Below, piece after piece: positions 1 through 6,406 of a stretch of DNA of 33,856 nt (its first letter is position 1; every line of letters starts with the position of its first letter). The notes under the pieces were generated by a model. That model was not told where the DNA came from. It did no database searches and was given only the letters and a program-made list of their open reading frames with translations. This DNA comes from Enterococcus raffinosus (GTDB lineage: Bacteria; Bacillota; Bacilli; Lactobacillales; Enterococcaceae), in NCBI RefSeq assembly GCF_001886185.1, contig NZ_JXLA01000038.1, forward strand, positions 1-33,856. The letters are read 5' to 3'. The position numbers and the translations under genes are program-made.

Positions 1-210
1 AAAAAACTTGTATCGATCTTTAAAACCAGTAGCGGACGTTCGCAAACCTGGAGCTACCCAAATCCAGGAGATGGCAAAGCGCCAGAGGATGTTCGTAGTA
101 TCTTAGAAAAAATGACGTTGCTACATTTGTTCAATAAGGACGGCGAAAAGTTGTATAACGAAGTCGTTAGCGCCAAGTACGTCGAAACTGTCGAAACAAT
201 TATTTTTTAA
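1..210 (+). CDS. DUF2922 family protein, C-terminal part (5' end outside window)
   Basis: Frame 1 is open from the window edge to TAA at 208-210 and gives 69 residues; the start lies upstream of the window. The sequence (KKLVSIFKTSSGRSQTWSYP..., ending VETVETIIF) fits the DUF2922 pattern of small Firmicutes proteins: an N-terminal beta strand (LV.IF), a helix after the 'PEDVRSILEKM' segment, and a C-terminal 'V.SAKYVET.ET' strand. It aligns without gaps with residues 3-71 of the protein encoded from 709, so the two are paralogues in one cluster. The function of DUF2922 proteins is not established. A GC-rich hairpin (GCGGC-TTA-GCCGC) follows at about 222-249, before the next gene. Confidence 0.75.
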   Translation, partial: KKLVSIFKTSSGRSQTWSYPNPGDGKAPEDVRSILEKMTLLHLFNKDGEKLYNEVVSAKYVETVETIIF

Positions 211-277
211 TTGATTAACTTGAGGAGGCGCGGCTTAGCCGCCACCCTCTACTAAAGAAAAAGGAGGACAATATCCC

Positions 278-661
278 ATGAATGAACAAACCCTTTCGTA
301 CCGCCAGTTGTTCCATTTGAAATCAACAACCCTAGAAAAACGTATCAAAGAGTATTACTACAGTACACAAAACAGCAGCCTAACGATTAAATACATTCTC
401 ACTTTGAAAATACGGCACCAGCTGGGTGCGGAAGAGTTTGCCTTCATTCTAAAAGATCTTGTCCGTGAGATTTTTATGAATACGAAAGCTACTCGTACCA
501 TGAAGCGCTTCTTCTACTACTTTCAAGATTACTTCATGGCACCTGAGTGGCAAGCATTAAAAATGAGAACCTTCTTAGTCCGTAACTTTGGTGAAAAAGC
601 CGTGTCTCTTGTCCGTTCCTTAATCTCAAAAGTCCGTCCCGATGAAACAAATGAACCTTGA
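278..661 (+). CDS. Hypothetical protein, 127 aa, between two DUF2922 genes
   Basis: The ATG at 278 is preceded by AAAGGAGGA at a suitable distance, so the start is well supported. The protein is basic, rich in Lys, Arg and aromatic residues, and appears mostly helical (for example KYILTLKIRHQLGAEEFAF and TMKRFFYYFQDYFMAPEW). It has no signal peptide and no clear membrane segment. I do not recognise the family. Its stop TGA (659-661) lies 47 nt before the ATG of the following DUF2922 gene, so the three genes probably form one transcript. DUF2922 genes in Firmicutes often sit in small operons with other uncharacterised small proteins, but a function cannot be given from this. Confidence 0.7.
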   Translation: MNEQTLSYRQLFHLKSTTLEKRIKEYYYSTQNSSLTIKYILTLKIRHQLGAEEFAFILKDLVREIFMNTKATRTMKRFFYYFQDYFMAPEWQALKMRTFLVRNFGEKAVSLVRSLISKVRPDETNEP

Positions 662-708
662 TAGAAGATCACCTACGCAAAAAAAATTTGAGAAAGGAAA
701 CTAAGGCT

Positions 709-1287
709 ATGAGACAGGATTTAGTGGCGACCTTTACCAACGGTCTGGGCGCAACACATGACTGGAAATATAACAATCTAAAGAATGATCTGCCAATGCC
801 AGTGATCAAAGAAGCTTGCGAACTCTTAACGACGTTGGATATTTTTGAAGAAAATGGCGTAAAACTATTTGATTCCGTGGTGACAGCCAAGATCATTACT
901 ACCAAAGAAACTGAGATTTTTGATACTACCAATGAAGCCTATAAAATTACAGACGACTCCGAGTCCCTGTGCAGAGGCACGAACACAGCTCAGCGAACAC
1001 CAGCTGAACACGTACAAAATACCGTTGTGGAGACAGCAAAAGCACCCGCAGACAAGCTAATTCGCCAACATTCATTAATAGAACCAACAATACTAAAACA
1101 TGAACACACATCATTTAAAGACAATACTGCCTGTGCCGAGCCTGCGTTCCCTCCAGAGTATCTTCAGCCGCCGCTGCTTTCTGCCGAAAACACAAGGACA
1201 CGCCAGCGTCTACTGTCTTGGCTTCGTGGAAAGAAGCATCGAAACAAAGAAGGACCACCCCAATCACAGAACCATTCCCAAAACTAA
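709..1287 (+). CDS. DUF2922 family protein with long basic C-terminal extension
   Basis: The reading frame is open from a TTG at 658, but the ATG at 709 is the better start: AAAGGA lies about 10 nt upstream and the DUF2922 domain begins there (MRQDLVATFTNGLG). The resulting protein has 192 residues. Residues 3-71 match the DUF2922 protein at the window start position for position (for example 'FEENGVKLFDSVVTAKI' against 'FNKDGEKLYNEVVSAKY'). The remaining 120 or so residues are unlike normal DUF2922 proteins, which are about 70 residues long. They are low-complexity, rich in Thr, Glu, Pro and His, and end in a basic patch (RQRLLSWLRGKKHRNKEG). This tail could be a genuine extension or unconstrained read-through after loss of the original stop codon; the sequence alone does not decide. 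Confidence 0.65.
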   Translation: MRQDLVATFTNGLGATHDWKYNNLKNDLPMPVIKEACELLTTLDIFEENGVKLFDSVVTAKIITTKETEIFDTTNEAYKITDDSESLCRGTNTAQRTPAEHVQNTVVETAKAPADKLIRQHSLIEPTILKHEHTSFKDNTACAEPAFPPEYLQPPLLSAENTRTRQRLLSWLRGKKHRNKEGPPQSQNHSQN

Positions 1288-1408
1288 ATTCTGCCCTTCT
1301 CAAATAAATTAAGCGTAGGTCATTTGATCAATTTTTTGAACTCTTTTTTGAACATTGAAGGAGCCTTCGACAAAAAATGAAAATTTCCTTTCTCAAGATT
1401 TGTTCATC

Positions 1409-1450
1409 AAAAAGAAAACGCATTGAGCCTTAAAAAGACTCCATGCGTTT
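1409..1450 (-). terminator. Rho-independent terminator of the DUF4430/ECF operon
   Basis: Arms AAACGCAT (1416-1423) and ATGCGTTT (1443-1450) enclose further pairing GAG/CTC and CTT/AAG. Read on the minus strand the hairpin is followed by TTTTCTTTTTG. The stop codon of the ECF S-component gene (1449-1451) lies inside the 5' arm. Confidence 0.7.
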
Positions 1451-2039
1451 ATCCATGATGTTTACTTTCCCTCCGCCACCTCTGAATGGTTTGGACCAAC
1501 AAGCGCTTCATAACAGGGGTTAGCAGTAGATAGAAGACGATATTCCCAACAGCGTGCATCAAATCCACCGGAATGCCTGCTAAATAATAAGGTAGAAAAG
1601 CCGATATTCCAAGAAACGGGGCTTGAATTAGTGAAATAAAGAACCCAAAAAGCAACCCAGTGATTCCAGCATAAATAGCTTGTAAAAGGATACTCGCCTT
1701 AAACTTAGGAACTCTTTTTAGCAAACTCGTTAGCAAAATAAGCAAGAAGTACGTAGCGACCTGAGCGATCGTCCAAACGCCCATCCCCATGTAAAAATTG
1801 GTAATAAGAATAGATAGAATGCTGACGATCAAGCCTTGATAGGATCCCCAGTAAATAGTGATGATCAATAGGATCGCGGTAACCGGCTGCACATTCACGA
1901 TAAACTGAAAAAAAGTCCGGCTAACCACACACAAGGCAACCATCATAGACAGCAGACTTAATTCCTTCACACCTAATGAAAAGGTGGAATAGATGCTTCG
2001 ACTAGAATTGTTCAAGCTTGAACACCACACGATCGCCAT
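1449..2039 (-). CDS. ECF-type transporter substrate-binding (S) component, probably cobalamin
   Basis: A hydrophobic protein of up to 196 residues with about six membrane segments (for example LLSMMVALCVVSRTFFQF, VTAILLIITIYWGSYQGL and AVGNIVFYLLLTPVM). The small size and the 'VQPVTAILLIITIYWGSYQG' pattern are typical of energy-coupling-factor S components, which bind a vitamin and use a shared EcfA/EcfA'/EcfT module encoded elsewhere; no ATPase gene is present here. The gene overlaps the end of the DUF4430 lipoprotein gene and lies downstream of a cobalamin riboswitch, so B12 or a precursor is the inferred substrate, as for CbrT-type S components. The start is uncertain: ATG 2037-2039 has only a weak GAAG upstream, and TTG or GTG codons further in are possible. 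Confidence 0.8.
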   Translation of the reverse strand: MAIVWCSSLNNSSRSIYSTFSLGVKELSLLSMMVALCVVSRTFFQFIVNVQPVTAILLIITIYWGSYQGLIVSILSILITNFYMGMGVWTIAQVATYFLLILLTSLLKRVPKFKASILLQAIYAGITGLLFGFFISLIQAPFLGISAFLPYYLAGIPVDLMHAVGNIVFYLLLTPVMKRLLVQTIQRWRRESKHHG

Positions 2040-2412
2040 TCTTCAACTTCGCGTCTTTTGCTCCTACATTTACCTGTTCATCATTGATCGTGAATACCCA
2101 GTATTTATTGTTTTTGGCATCCTGCGCGTGTCCATCAATCGCGGTGATCATCCCTTCATCATCTTCAATCGAATAATTTTCCTTTAGCACGTCAAACAAG
2201 GAATCGCCATCCTTAAATGACAGGTCTTTTTTCGACAGTTCTTTTTCCCCGTCCAGCAAGGTAATGCTCGTCTTTGCCGCTGATTCCTCGCTGCTGGCTG
2301 CGACCTTTTCTGTTGATTGAGACGTATCCGTTGACCCCGCTTGTTTTGAATCGCATCCGCTAAATAACAGCAAGCTCAATAATAATGCAAAAACCAAATT
2401 TCTTCTTTTCAT
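2002..2412 (-). CDS. DUF4430 (transcobalamin-like) surface lipoprotein
   Basis: 136 residues. The N-terminus is a lipoprotein signal (MKRRNLVFALLLSLLLFSGC, lipid-bearing Cys20), followed by a Ser/Thr/Glu linker to about residue 48. A single globular domain follows, with the features of DUF4430, a fold related to the C-terminal domain of transcobalamin/intrinsic factor: 'GDSLFDVLKENYSIEDDEGMITAIDG', 'NKYWVFTINDEQVNVGAKDAKLKNGDRVVFKLE'. The ATG is preceded by AAGGGGGATTGACGC. With the cobalamin riboswitch upstream and the ECF S component overlapping downstream, the inferred role is to capture B12 at the outer face of the membrane and pass it to the transporter. The riboswitch is clear evidence for a B12 link; direct binding by this protein is inference. 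Confidence 0.85.
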   Translation of the reverse strand: MKRRNLVFALLLSLLLFSGCDSKQAGSTDTSQSTEKVAASSEESAAKTSITLLDGEKELSKKDLSFKDGDSLFDVLKENYSIEDDEGMITAIDGHAQDAKNNKYWVFTINDEQVNVGAKDAKLKNGDRVVFKLEQF

Positions 2413-2434
2413 GCGTCAATCCCCCTTAAATTCT

Positions 2435-2605
2435 AAAAAAAAAGACACCCAATTTTATCGGGCGTCCTAAAACTACTGTTGAAACAAACGACCCTGATAT
2501 TGCTTGTTTTTATCAATCAACAGTAGTGTCTGACTTTGCTTTATGCATCACAGTAGAAAGGGACTGTAAAGGAATCTCACCTTTTTCCTAGCAGCTGATT
2601 GAATT
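2435..2605 (-). ncRNA. Cobalamin riboswitch with expression-platform terminator
   Basis: On the minus strand the leader contains AAGGTGAGATTCC, ACAGTCCC...CTACTGT and AAAGTCAGACAC, which match the conserved core of cobalamin riboswitches (GGTG..AATCC, ACAGTCCCGCCACTGT, AGTCAG..AC). A long-range pair CTACTGTTG/CAACAGTAG (about 2473-2481 with 2519-2527) encloses the regulatory part. The core is followed by a strong intrinsic terminator, GACGCCCGAT-AAA-ATTGGGTGTC with nine T (hairpin 2444-2466, T-run 2435-2443), just before the DUF4430 ribosome site. The expected behaviour is transcription termination when B12 is plentiful. The 5' boundary is approximate. Confidence 0.85.
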
Positions 2606-3036
2606 TTATTCTATTTTTTACTCGCAAAGTGCTTCTATAAACGAAGAAAACGAATTTCCCTACATTCAAAATAACAGATATAGTATTCAAAAGAAACACT
2701 ATTGTGACAATCTTATGTTATTTTGCGAGACAAAACAAATAAGTAATACGAAATAGGAAAAATTTGCCTTTATGTCTCGACGCCTCTTCATTTACTCTCT
2801 CGTTTTCCATGAATAATAAAATACGCTTGGGAAAAGACAGCTTCTTAAAGACCCACATTTGTTGAGGTTGTTTTCATCTATGTGTCACTAAAGTTTAGCA
2901 ACGCATGTAAGTTTCAAGGTTGCTTCAGGATTCTTTTACGTACCTTCTGTTTTAATAGGCAGAATAGTTACTCTTTCACTGAATTGATAGTACAATGATC
3001 AATTACTAAAAAATCTTGAAGGGTTTGATAACTGAC
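2606..3036. other. Intergenic, no gene found
   Basis: No open frame with a ribosome site was seen on either strand. The end nearest the YrhK-like gene contains a weak promoter candidate (TTACTC 2968-2973, 17-bp spacer, TACAAT 2991-2996). The promoter of the minus-strand B12 operon should also lie here, upstream of 2605, but no convincing -35/-10 pair was identified. Confidence 0.5.
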
Positions 3037-3354
3037 ATGCCAAAAATAGAACGAAAAGCCCATGAAGTCGAGGCGGCTCTTGAAGAAGATATTGAGATTC
3101 AGGGGAAGCGATTTCGGCTTTATTTTCAAAATAGATACACGATTCTTTCGCTGACAGTTGATTTGCTGACGGGGTTCTTTTACATTATCGGCAGCGTGGC
3201 CGCATTGACATCCATTCCTGATCGAATCGGCATGTACTTCTATTTAGCGGGCTCGATCTTTCTAACGATTCGACCGATTCTTCGGATTATCAAAAATATT
3301 TTCATTTACGATGATCTGAAGGCTGAAAAAAAGAAAAACGATGCTCACATGTGA
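3037..3354 (+). CDS. YrhK-like small membrane protein
   Basis: The frame is open from a TTG at 3016; the ATG at 3037 (MPKIERKAHEVEAALEEDIEIQG) is preferred, with GAAGGG about 13 nt upstream, although a TTG start cannot be excluded. The 105-residue protein has an acidic soluble start, the segment 'FRLYFQNRYTILSLTVDLLTGFFYIIGSVAAL' and a second membrane segment 'IGMYFYLAGSIFLTIRPILRIIKNIFIY'. This two-helix arrangement following an 'NRYT' motif is what the YrhK domain looks like in Firmicutes and proteobacteria. The role is unknown. The next small membrane gene starts 32 nt downstream and is probably co-transcribed. Confidence 0.7.
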   Translation: MPKIERKAHEVEAALEEDIEIQGKRFRLYFQNRYTILSLTVDLLTGFFYIIGSVAALTSIPDRIGMYFYLAGSIFLTIRPILRIIKNIFIYDDLKAEKKKNDAHM

Positions 3355-3385
3355 TGTCCCTCTGCTCAGAAAAAGGAGCTATATT

Positions 3386-3532
3386 ATGAACTACTTAATC
3401 TTTGGTCTGGAAATCATCGCGATTGTCCTTTGGCTGTTATTCGGACAGCACTCATTATTGTCCGCGATCATCGGAATAGTCGTCATTATCCTTATTACTC
3501 AGTTTTTACATAGGTGGCTGCATGCGCGGTAG
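3386..3532 (+). CDS. Small hydrophobic membrane protein, 48 aa
   Basis: The frame is open from 3341, but the ATG at 3386 has AAAAAGGAG at good spacing and gives a clean protein beginning MNYLIFGLEIIAIVLWLLFG. Almost the entire length is two hydrophobic helices separated by QHSLLSA, ending in the basic tail HRWLHAR. No family was recognised. It follows the YrhK-like gene and is closed by a hairpin at 3540-3575, so the pair forms a small two-gene unit. Confidence 0.6.
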   Translation: MNYLIFGLEIIAIVLWLLFGQHSLLSAIIGIVVIILITQFLHRWLHAR

Positions 3533-3539
3533 TAATAAA

Positions 3540-3575
3540 ACAGCGGACCATTTTATTGCTTAGATGGCCCGCTGT
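3540..3575. terminator. Bidirectional hairpin between the small membrane gene and the Rpn pseudogene
   Basis: Arms ACAGCGG-a-CCAT (3540-3551) and ATGG-c-CCGCTGT (3564-3575). Flanking sequence is T-rich to the right and A-rich to the left, so it can serve both converging units, though neither U-run is strong. Confidence 0.6.
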
Positions 3576-3585
3576 TCTATTACCT

Positions 3586-4451
3586 TTATTCACTTTTTAA
3601 TTTTTTAAGTAAGTCAATGTTCAGTCCCGTAACCTCAGAAACTTGCTCTATACTTAGTCCTGTTTTCAACAATTTAACTGCAAGGATTCGACGTTCTTCT
3701 TCACGCCCTTGCACCTTGCTCCTTTGCTTCTTCAATCGCCGTTGCGAATACTGCATCATGGATAGCTTTAGACTTATTGATTTTCATGATCATCTCTTTT
3801 TACTCGCTTTCCAATGTTAAGAAATCGGTTTTTCTTTTGGCTTCTTGGATATAATCGGGGGCATCGTTTTTTGTTTCGCCAGTTTTTAAGAAATATTGCC
3901 AATGATATCCCGCACTTTGTTTATCGATATGCGGATTTTTCAAGCTTAAAAAGCACAGCATCAGCAGCTCCTTGTTGTCTTTATTCAAGAATGATCGGTA
4001 GGTTTCTTCGTTCAACAATCGAAACAATTGCAAAGCTTGTTCCTGTATATCAAATAGATGAAAATCTATGATATTGATACCATAAGCTGGCCGCAGGCTT
4101 GAAAAATTATTTTTCTTCTCTACTTCTGTAGCTTCTTGGTTGCCAAAAGGAGAACGAAACGCTTCTGACAAATAGAAAACAGAGCGCTCATGGAAAAACG
4201 CGTGCGACTGAATCTGACATTCGATCGTCGTATGACTGCCATCATCAAAAATATCTACCTCGGTCCGAAAGATATCGGTTTCTTCGTAGGATTTCTTATA
4301 GCTGTTTATATGGTACGTTTCTTTTGGCTTCAGGGTCTTGAATTCTATACCTAACAAATCTTTGACAAAAGCTTTTAGAATATGCGAGGAATCTTCGGAT
4401 GTCAGCATCTTTTTGAACAATAGGTCATTGGTGGGTAAAATATTTCTGCAT
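3586..4451 (-). pseudogene. Rpn-family nuclease/transposase-like gene (PD-(D/E)XK), degraded
   Basis: The largest intact piece (3800-4420) carries the Rpn/PDDEXK signature: 'FKKMLTSEDSSHILKAFVKDLLG', 'TDIFRTEVDIFDDGSHTTIECQIQSHAFFHERSVFYLSEAF' (the D...ExQ nuclease motif) and 'LRPAYGINIIDFHLF'. Three lesions are visible. (1) A better start with AGGA upstream lies at 4449-4451 (MQKYFT...), but a one-base loss in CCCACCAATGAC breaks the conserved 'PTNDLLFKKM'. (2) An in-frame TAA after LESE (3800-3802) interrupts a continuing frame KEMIMKINKSKAIHDAVF. (3) In the tail a 7-bp tandem duplication (GCAAGGT/GCAAGGG) shifts the frame before GREEERRILAVKLLKTG, which ends at 3586. Rpn proteins promote RecA-independent recombination and are often duplicated and decayed. 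A sequencing error cannot explain all three easily. Confidence 0.75.
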
Positions 4452-4594
4452 GATTTTCCTGCCTTTCAAATAGCTCGCTATTCCGAGCCGAAAGACATTT
4501 CTTGCCTTCATTATAGCATGCTATCAAAGTTCTTCTCTGCTAAAATACGCGGAATGAGGCTGTTTTAGCGAGGAAATTCCTTTTTGTTTTGCTG

Positions 4595-4640
4595 ATAAAT
4601 AAAAAAGTTTTGAAGATATCTCGTGATGTCCTCAAAACTT
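4595..4640 (-). terminator. Terminator after the 56-aa gene
   Basis: Arms AAGTTTTGA (4605-4613) and TCAAAACTT (4632-4640). On the minus strand the hairpin is followed by TTTTTTATTT. It lies 14 nt after the stop codon of the small gene at 4655. Confidence 0.75.
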
Positions 4641-4654
4641 CTCTCCTGTTTCTC

Positions 4655-4825
4655 TTACCCAAAATCATACAGATCATGGTATTTTTGATAATTGATCATT
4701 CCTAGCGAGGTAGTAAATAATCGCGACTTTGCTTCAAGTTCAATGCGCAATTTTTCAAATTCCTTGCCAGTATGTTTTTTTGGTTCGTTTTCTTTTCTTT
4801 TTGGATCAAATAACTCCTTCATCAT
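4655..4825 (-). CDS. Small hypothetical protein, 56 aa
   Basis: Minus-strand frame beginning ATGATGAAGGAG at 4825, with an excellent ribosome site AAAGGAGG seven nt upstream, ending TAA at 4655-4657 just before a terminator. The protein starts MMKELFDPKRKENEPKKHTG and is charged and probably helical (KEFEKLRIELEAKSRLF), ending NYQKYHDLYDFG. It has no membrane segment. The family was not recognised. The ribosome site and the terminator at the right distance make it a real gene even though it is short. It lies 48 nt downstream of the GNAT gene and may be the last gene of the marR-GNAT transcript. Confidence 0.7.
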   Translation of the reverse strand: MMKELFDPKRKENEPKKHTGKEFEKLRIELEAKSRLFTTSLGMINYQKYHDLYDFG

Positions 4826-4873
4826 GGATTCCTCCTTTAGCCTCTCTTTTCAGGGAGGCGGACAAATACTACG

Positions 4874-5314
4874 TCAATTCTCTGAAAAAACTGGGGCTTC
4901 CACTGCTGGCAATACTTTCGTCATCCACAAAAATTCAATCTCATGCTTTGTAAAAGAGAACAATACTCGGTGATAATCACGCTTCAGGTAAAACAATTGG
5001 GCTGTTTTACGACCGGTTAAAACGATTCTGAAGTGTCCTTGCTCTTGGGCAAATTCTTCTACACGTGTCATTAATCGGTCCCCAATATGTTGTCCTTGAA
5101 ACGCTGGTGAAACCGCTACTTGGCGTACACGAGCGATACCGAAAGGATACAACTGGATCGCTGCGGTGCCCACCACTTCCTCATTTTCAATTGCGACAAA
5201 GACATGCAGCTTCTTTTCTTTGTCCCAATCGATCTTTCCGCCTAATACCTGTTTCCGCAATTTCACTGCGCTGGTATGTTCTTTGCTAAATAATTCAGCC
5301 ATTTCAATTCTCAT
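4874..5314 (-). CDS. GNAT family N-acetyltransferase
   Basis: The frame opens at a TTG (5320), but AAGGAGG lies 9 nt before the ATG at 5312-5314, giving a 146-residue protein MRIEMAELFSKEH. GNAT features in order: 'HVFVAIENEEVVGTAAIQLYPFGIARVRQVAVSPAFQGQHIGDRLMTRVEEFA' (strands beta2-beta4 and the acetyl-CoA loop Q-x-x-x-G, QGQHIG) and 'HFRIVLTGRKTAQLFYLKRDYH' (the C-terminal Y.R.GY-like segment). It would transfer an acetyl group from acetyl-CoA to an unknown small molecule or protein amine. It follows the MarR gene by about 33 nt, with no promoter seen between, so the two are likely one operon and the acetyltransferase is likely under that regulator. Confidence 0.85.
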   Translation of the reverse strand: MRIEMAELFSKEHTSAVKLRKQVLGGKIDWDKEKKLHVFVAIENEEVVGTAAIQLYPFGIARVRQVAVSPAFQGQHIGDRLMTRVEEFAQEQGHFRIVLTGRKTAQLFYLKRDYHRVLFSFTKHEIEFLWMTKVLPAVEAPVFSEN

Positions 5315-5347
5315 TGTCAACGACCTCCTTCTTATTTCTGTCGTTCT

Positions 5348-6046
5348 TTACCAATTCTCCCAATCGCTAGTATCGGGCTGATCATGGGGCCCCTTTTTCT
5401 GAGGGCCTTCGTGTGGATCAACAGCTCCGGGACCAAAAGGACCAGGACCAAAACCGCCTCTGCCAAATTGATTTCGCATTTGTTCCTTCCATGCTCGTTT
5501 TAACTTGCGACGATCAGCTGGCGACATCCGACCAAATTCCTTCATATGAGGATCAAACTGCATGCGCATCGCTTTTAAGGCTTCGATCGCTTCAAATGGG
5601 TCATTTGGAAACTCCGGACGACCGCCGAAATCTTCACTCCACCCATCAATCACCTTATTCAACAATTGATCTAAGGTTTGCAATTCGTCGTCGGTTAAGC
5701 CTGCAAAAAATTCTTCTGACCGTTCCTGCGGCTTATTCACATTGGCTTTTTCACGACCGATTTCGGTGATATAGATTCGTTTGATGCGCTTATCCTGTTC
5801 ATCTTCTCGACGCTCGATTTCGCCGCGACTTTCCAGCTTATTTAAAATCTCTGTAACAGAGCTTGGTCGCATATCCAAAATTTCCGCTAGAACACCAGAT
5901 GTTACCCCATCTTCTTCTGCTAAAATATCTAAAACCAGTTGCTGCGTTGGCGCGCTCTTCTGACAATTACCAACATCCATTAAACGACGACTGGCGCTTC
6001 CTACATAGGATAATCGTTTTAATAATTCTTTTGTATACTCACTCAT
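5348..6046 (-). CDS. MarR family transcriptional regulator with Gly/Pro-rich tail
   Basis: 232 residues; the ATG is preceded by AAAAGGAGG. Residues about 30-115 are a MarR winged helix: 'TQQLVLDILAEEDGVTSGVLAEILDMRPSSVTEILNKLESRGEIERREDEQDKRIKRIYITEIGREKA', with recognition helix RPSSVTEILNKLE and wing EDEQDKRIKRI. MarR proteins are usually about 150 residues; here an extra 80 residues follow, including 'RGGFGPGPFGPGAVDPHEGP' and a charged end, which look disordered. The promoter region contains three GGTACC sites, one inside the -35/-10 spacer, so the gene most likely represses itself. Such regulators commonly respond to small lipophilic or phenolic compounds; the ligand is not evident here. 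Confidence 0.85.
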   Translation of the reverse strand: MSEYTKELLKRLSYVGSASRRLMDVGNCQKSAPTQQLVLDILAEEDGVTSGVLAEILDMRPSSVTEILNKLESRGEIERREDEQDKRIKRIYITEIGREKANVNKPQERSEEFFAGLTDDELQTLDQLLNKVIDGWSEDFGGRPEFPNDPFEAIEALKAMRMQFDPHMKEFGRMSPADRRKLKRAWKEQMRNQFGRGGFGPGPFGPGAVDPHEGPQKKGPHDQPDTSDWENW

Positions 6047-6070
6047 CGCTAGTCTTCCTCCTTTTGATTC

Positions 6071-6140
6071 GGTACCTATATTTTAGGTACCTAACCTTTT
6101 AACTTGAACCCAGTATACTTCGGTACCTAATCATTGTCAA
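6071..6140 (-). promoter_or_regulatory. MarR promoter with three GGTACC operator sites
   Basis: A near-perfect minus-strand sigma-A promoter: TTGACA (6135-6140), 17-bp spacer, TATACT (6112-6117). GGTACCTA-type sites lie in the spacer (6122-6129), downstream as the 10-bp palindrome TAGGTACCTA (6084-6093) and again at 6071-6078. The positions over and just after the core promoter fit repression, probably by the MarR protein itself. Confidence 0.75.
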
Positions 6141-6357
6141 TGGATTAAATCAAAAAAATTTACATTTATTTGACGAATTAAATGGAAAAAGGACTTCTCC
6201 CTTGTATTTTTTATTTGTTTACTATCTATTGGTAATACCCAGAATGACCAAATTTAGCGAACGCTACTGCTATAGAGGTTCTTAACCTTCCTTTTTTAAG
6301 GTGGATTTATCAGTCTATCATGAAAAATTGTTCTGCTAATTTTTATAAGAGATATGA

Positions 6358-6391
6358 TATACTAACTCTTAAGAAGTAAACAAAGTTTACT
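6358..6391 (+). promoter_or_regulatory. lacI-type regulator promoter (extended -10) and operator
   Basis: TGATATACT (TG 6355-6356, -10 TATACT 6358-6363) is an extended -10 element without a good -35. The palindrome AGTAAAC-AAA-GTTTACT (6375-6391) follows at the expected start of transcription, a typical position for LacI-family autorepression. The same half-sites recur at the PTS promoter. Confidence 0.65.
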
Positions 6392-6406
6392 AAAGAAGGT
6401 GAAATT

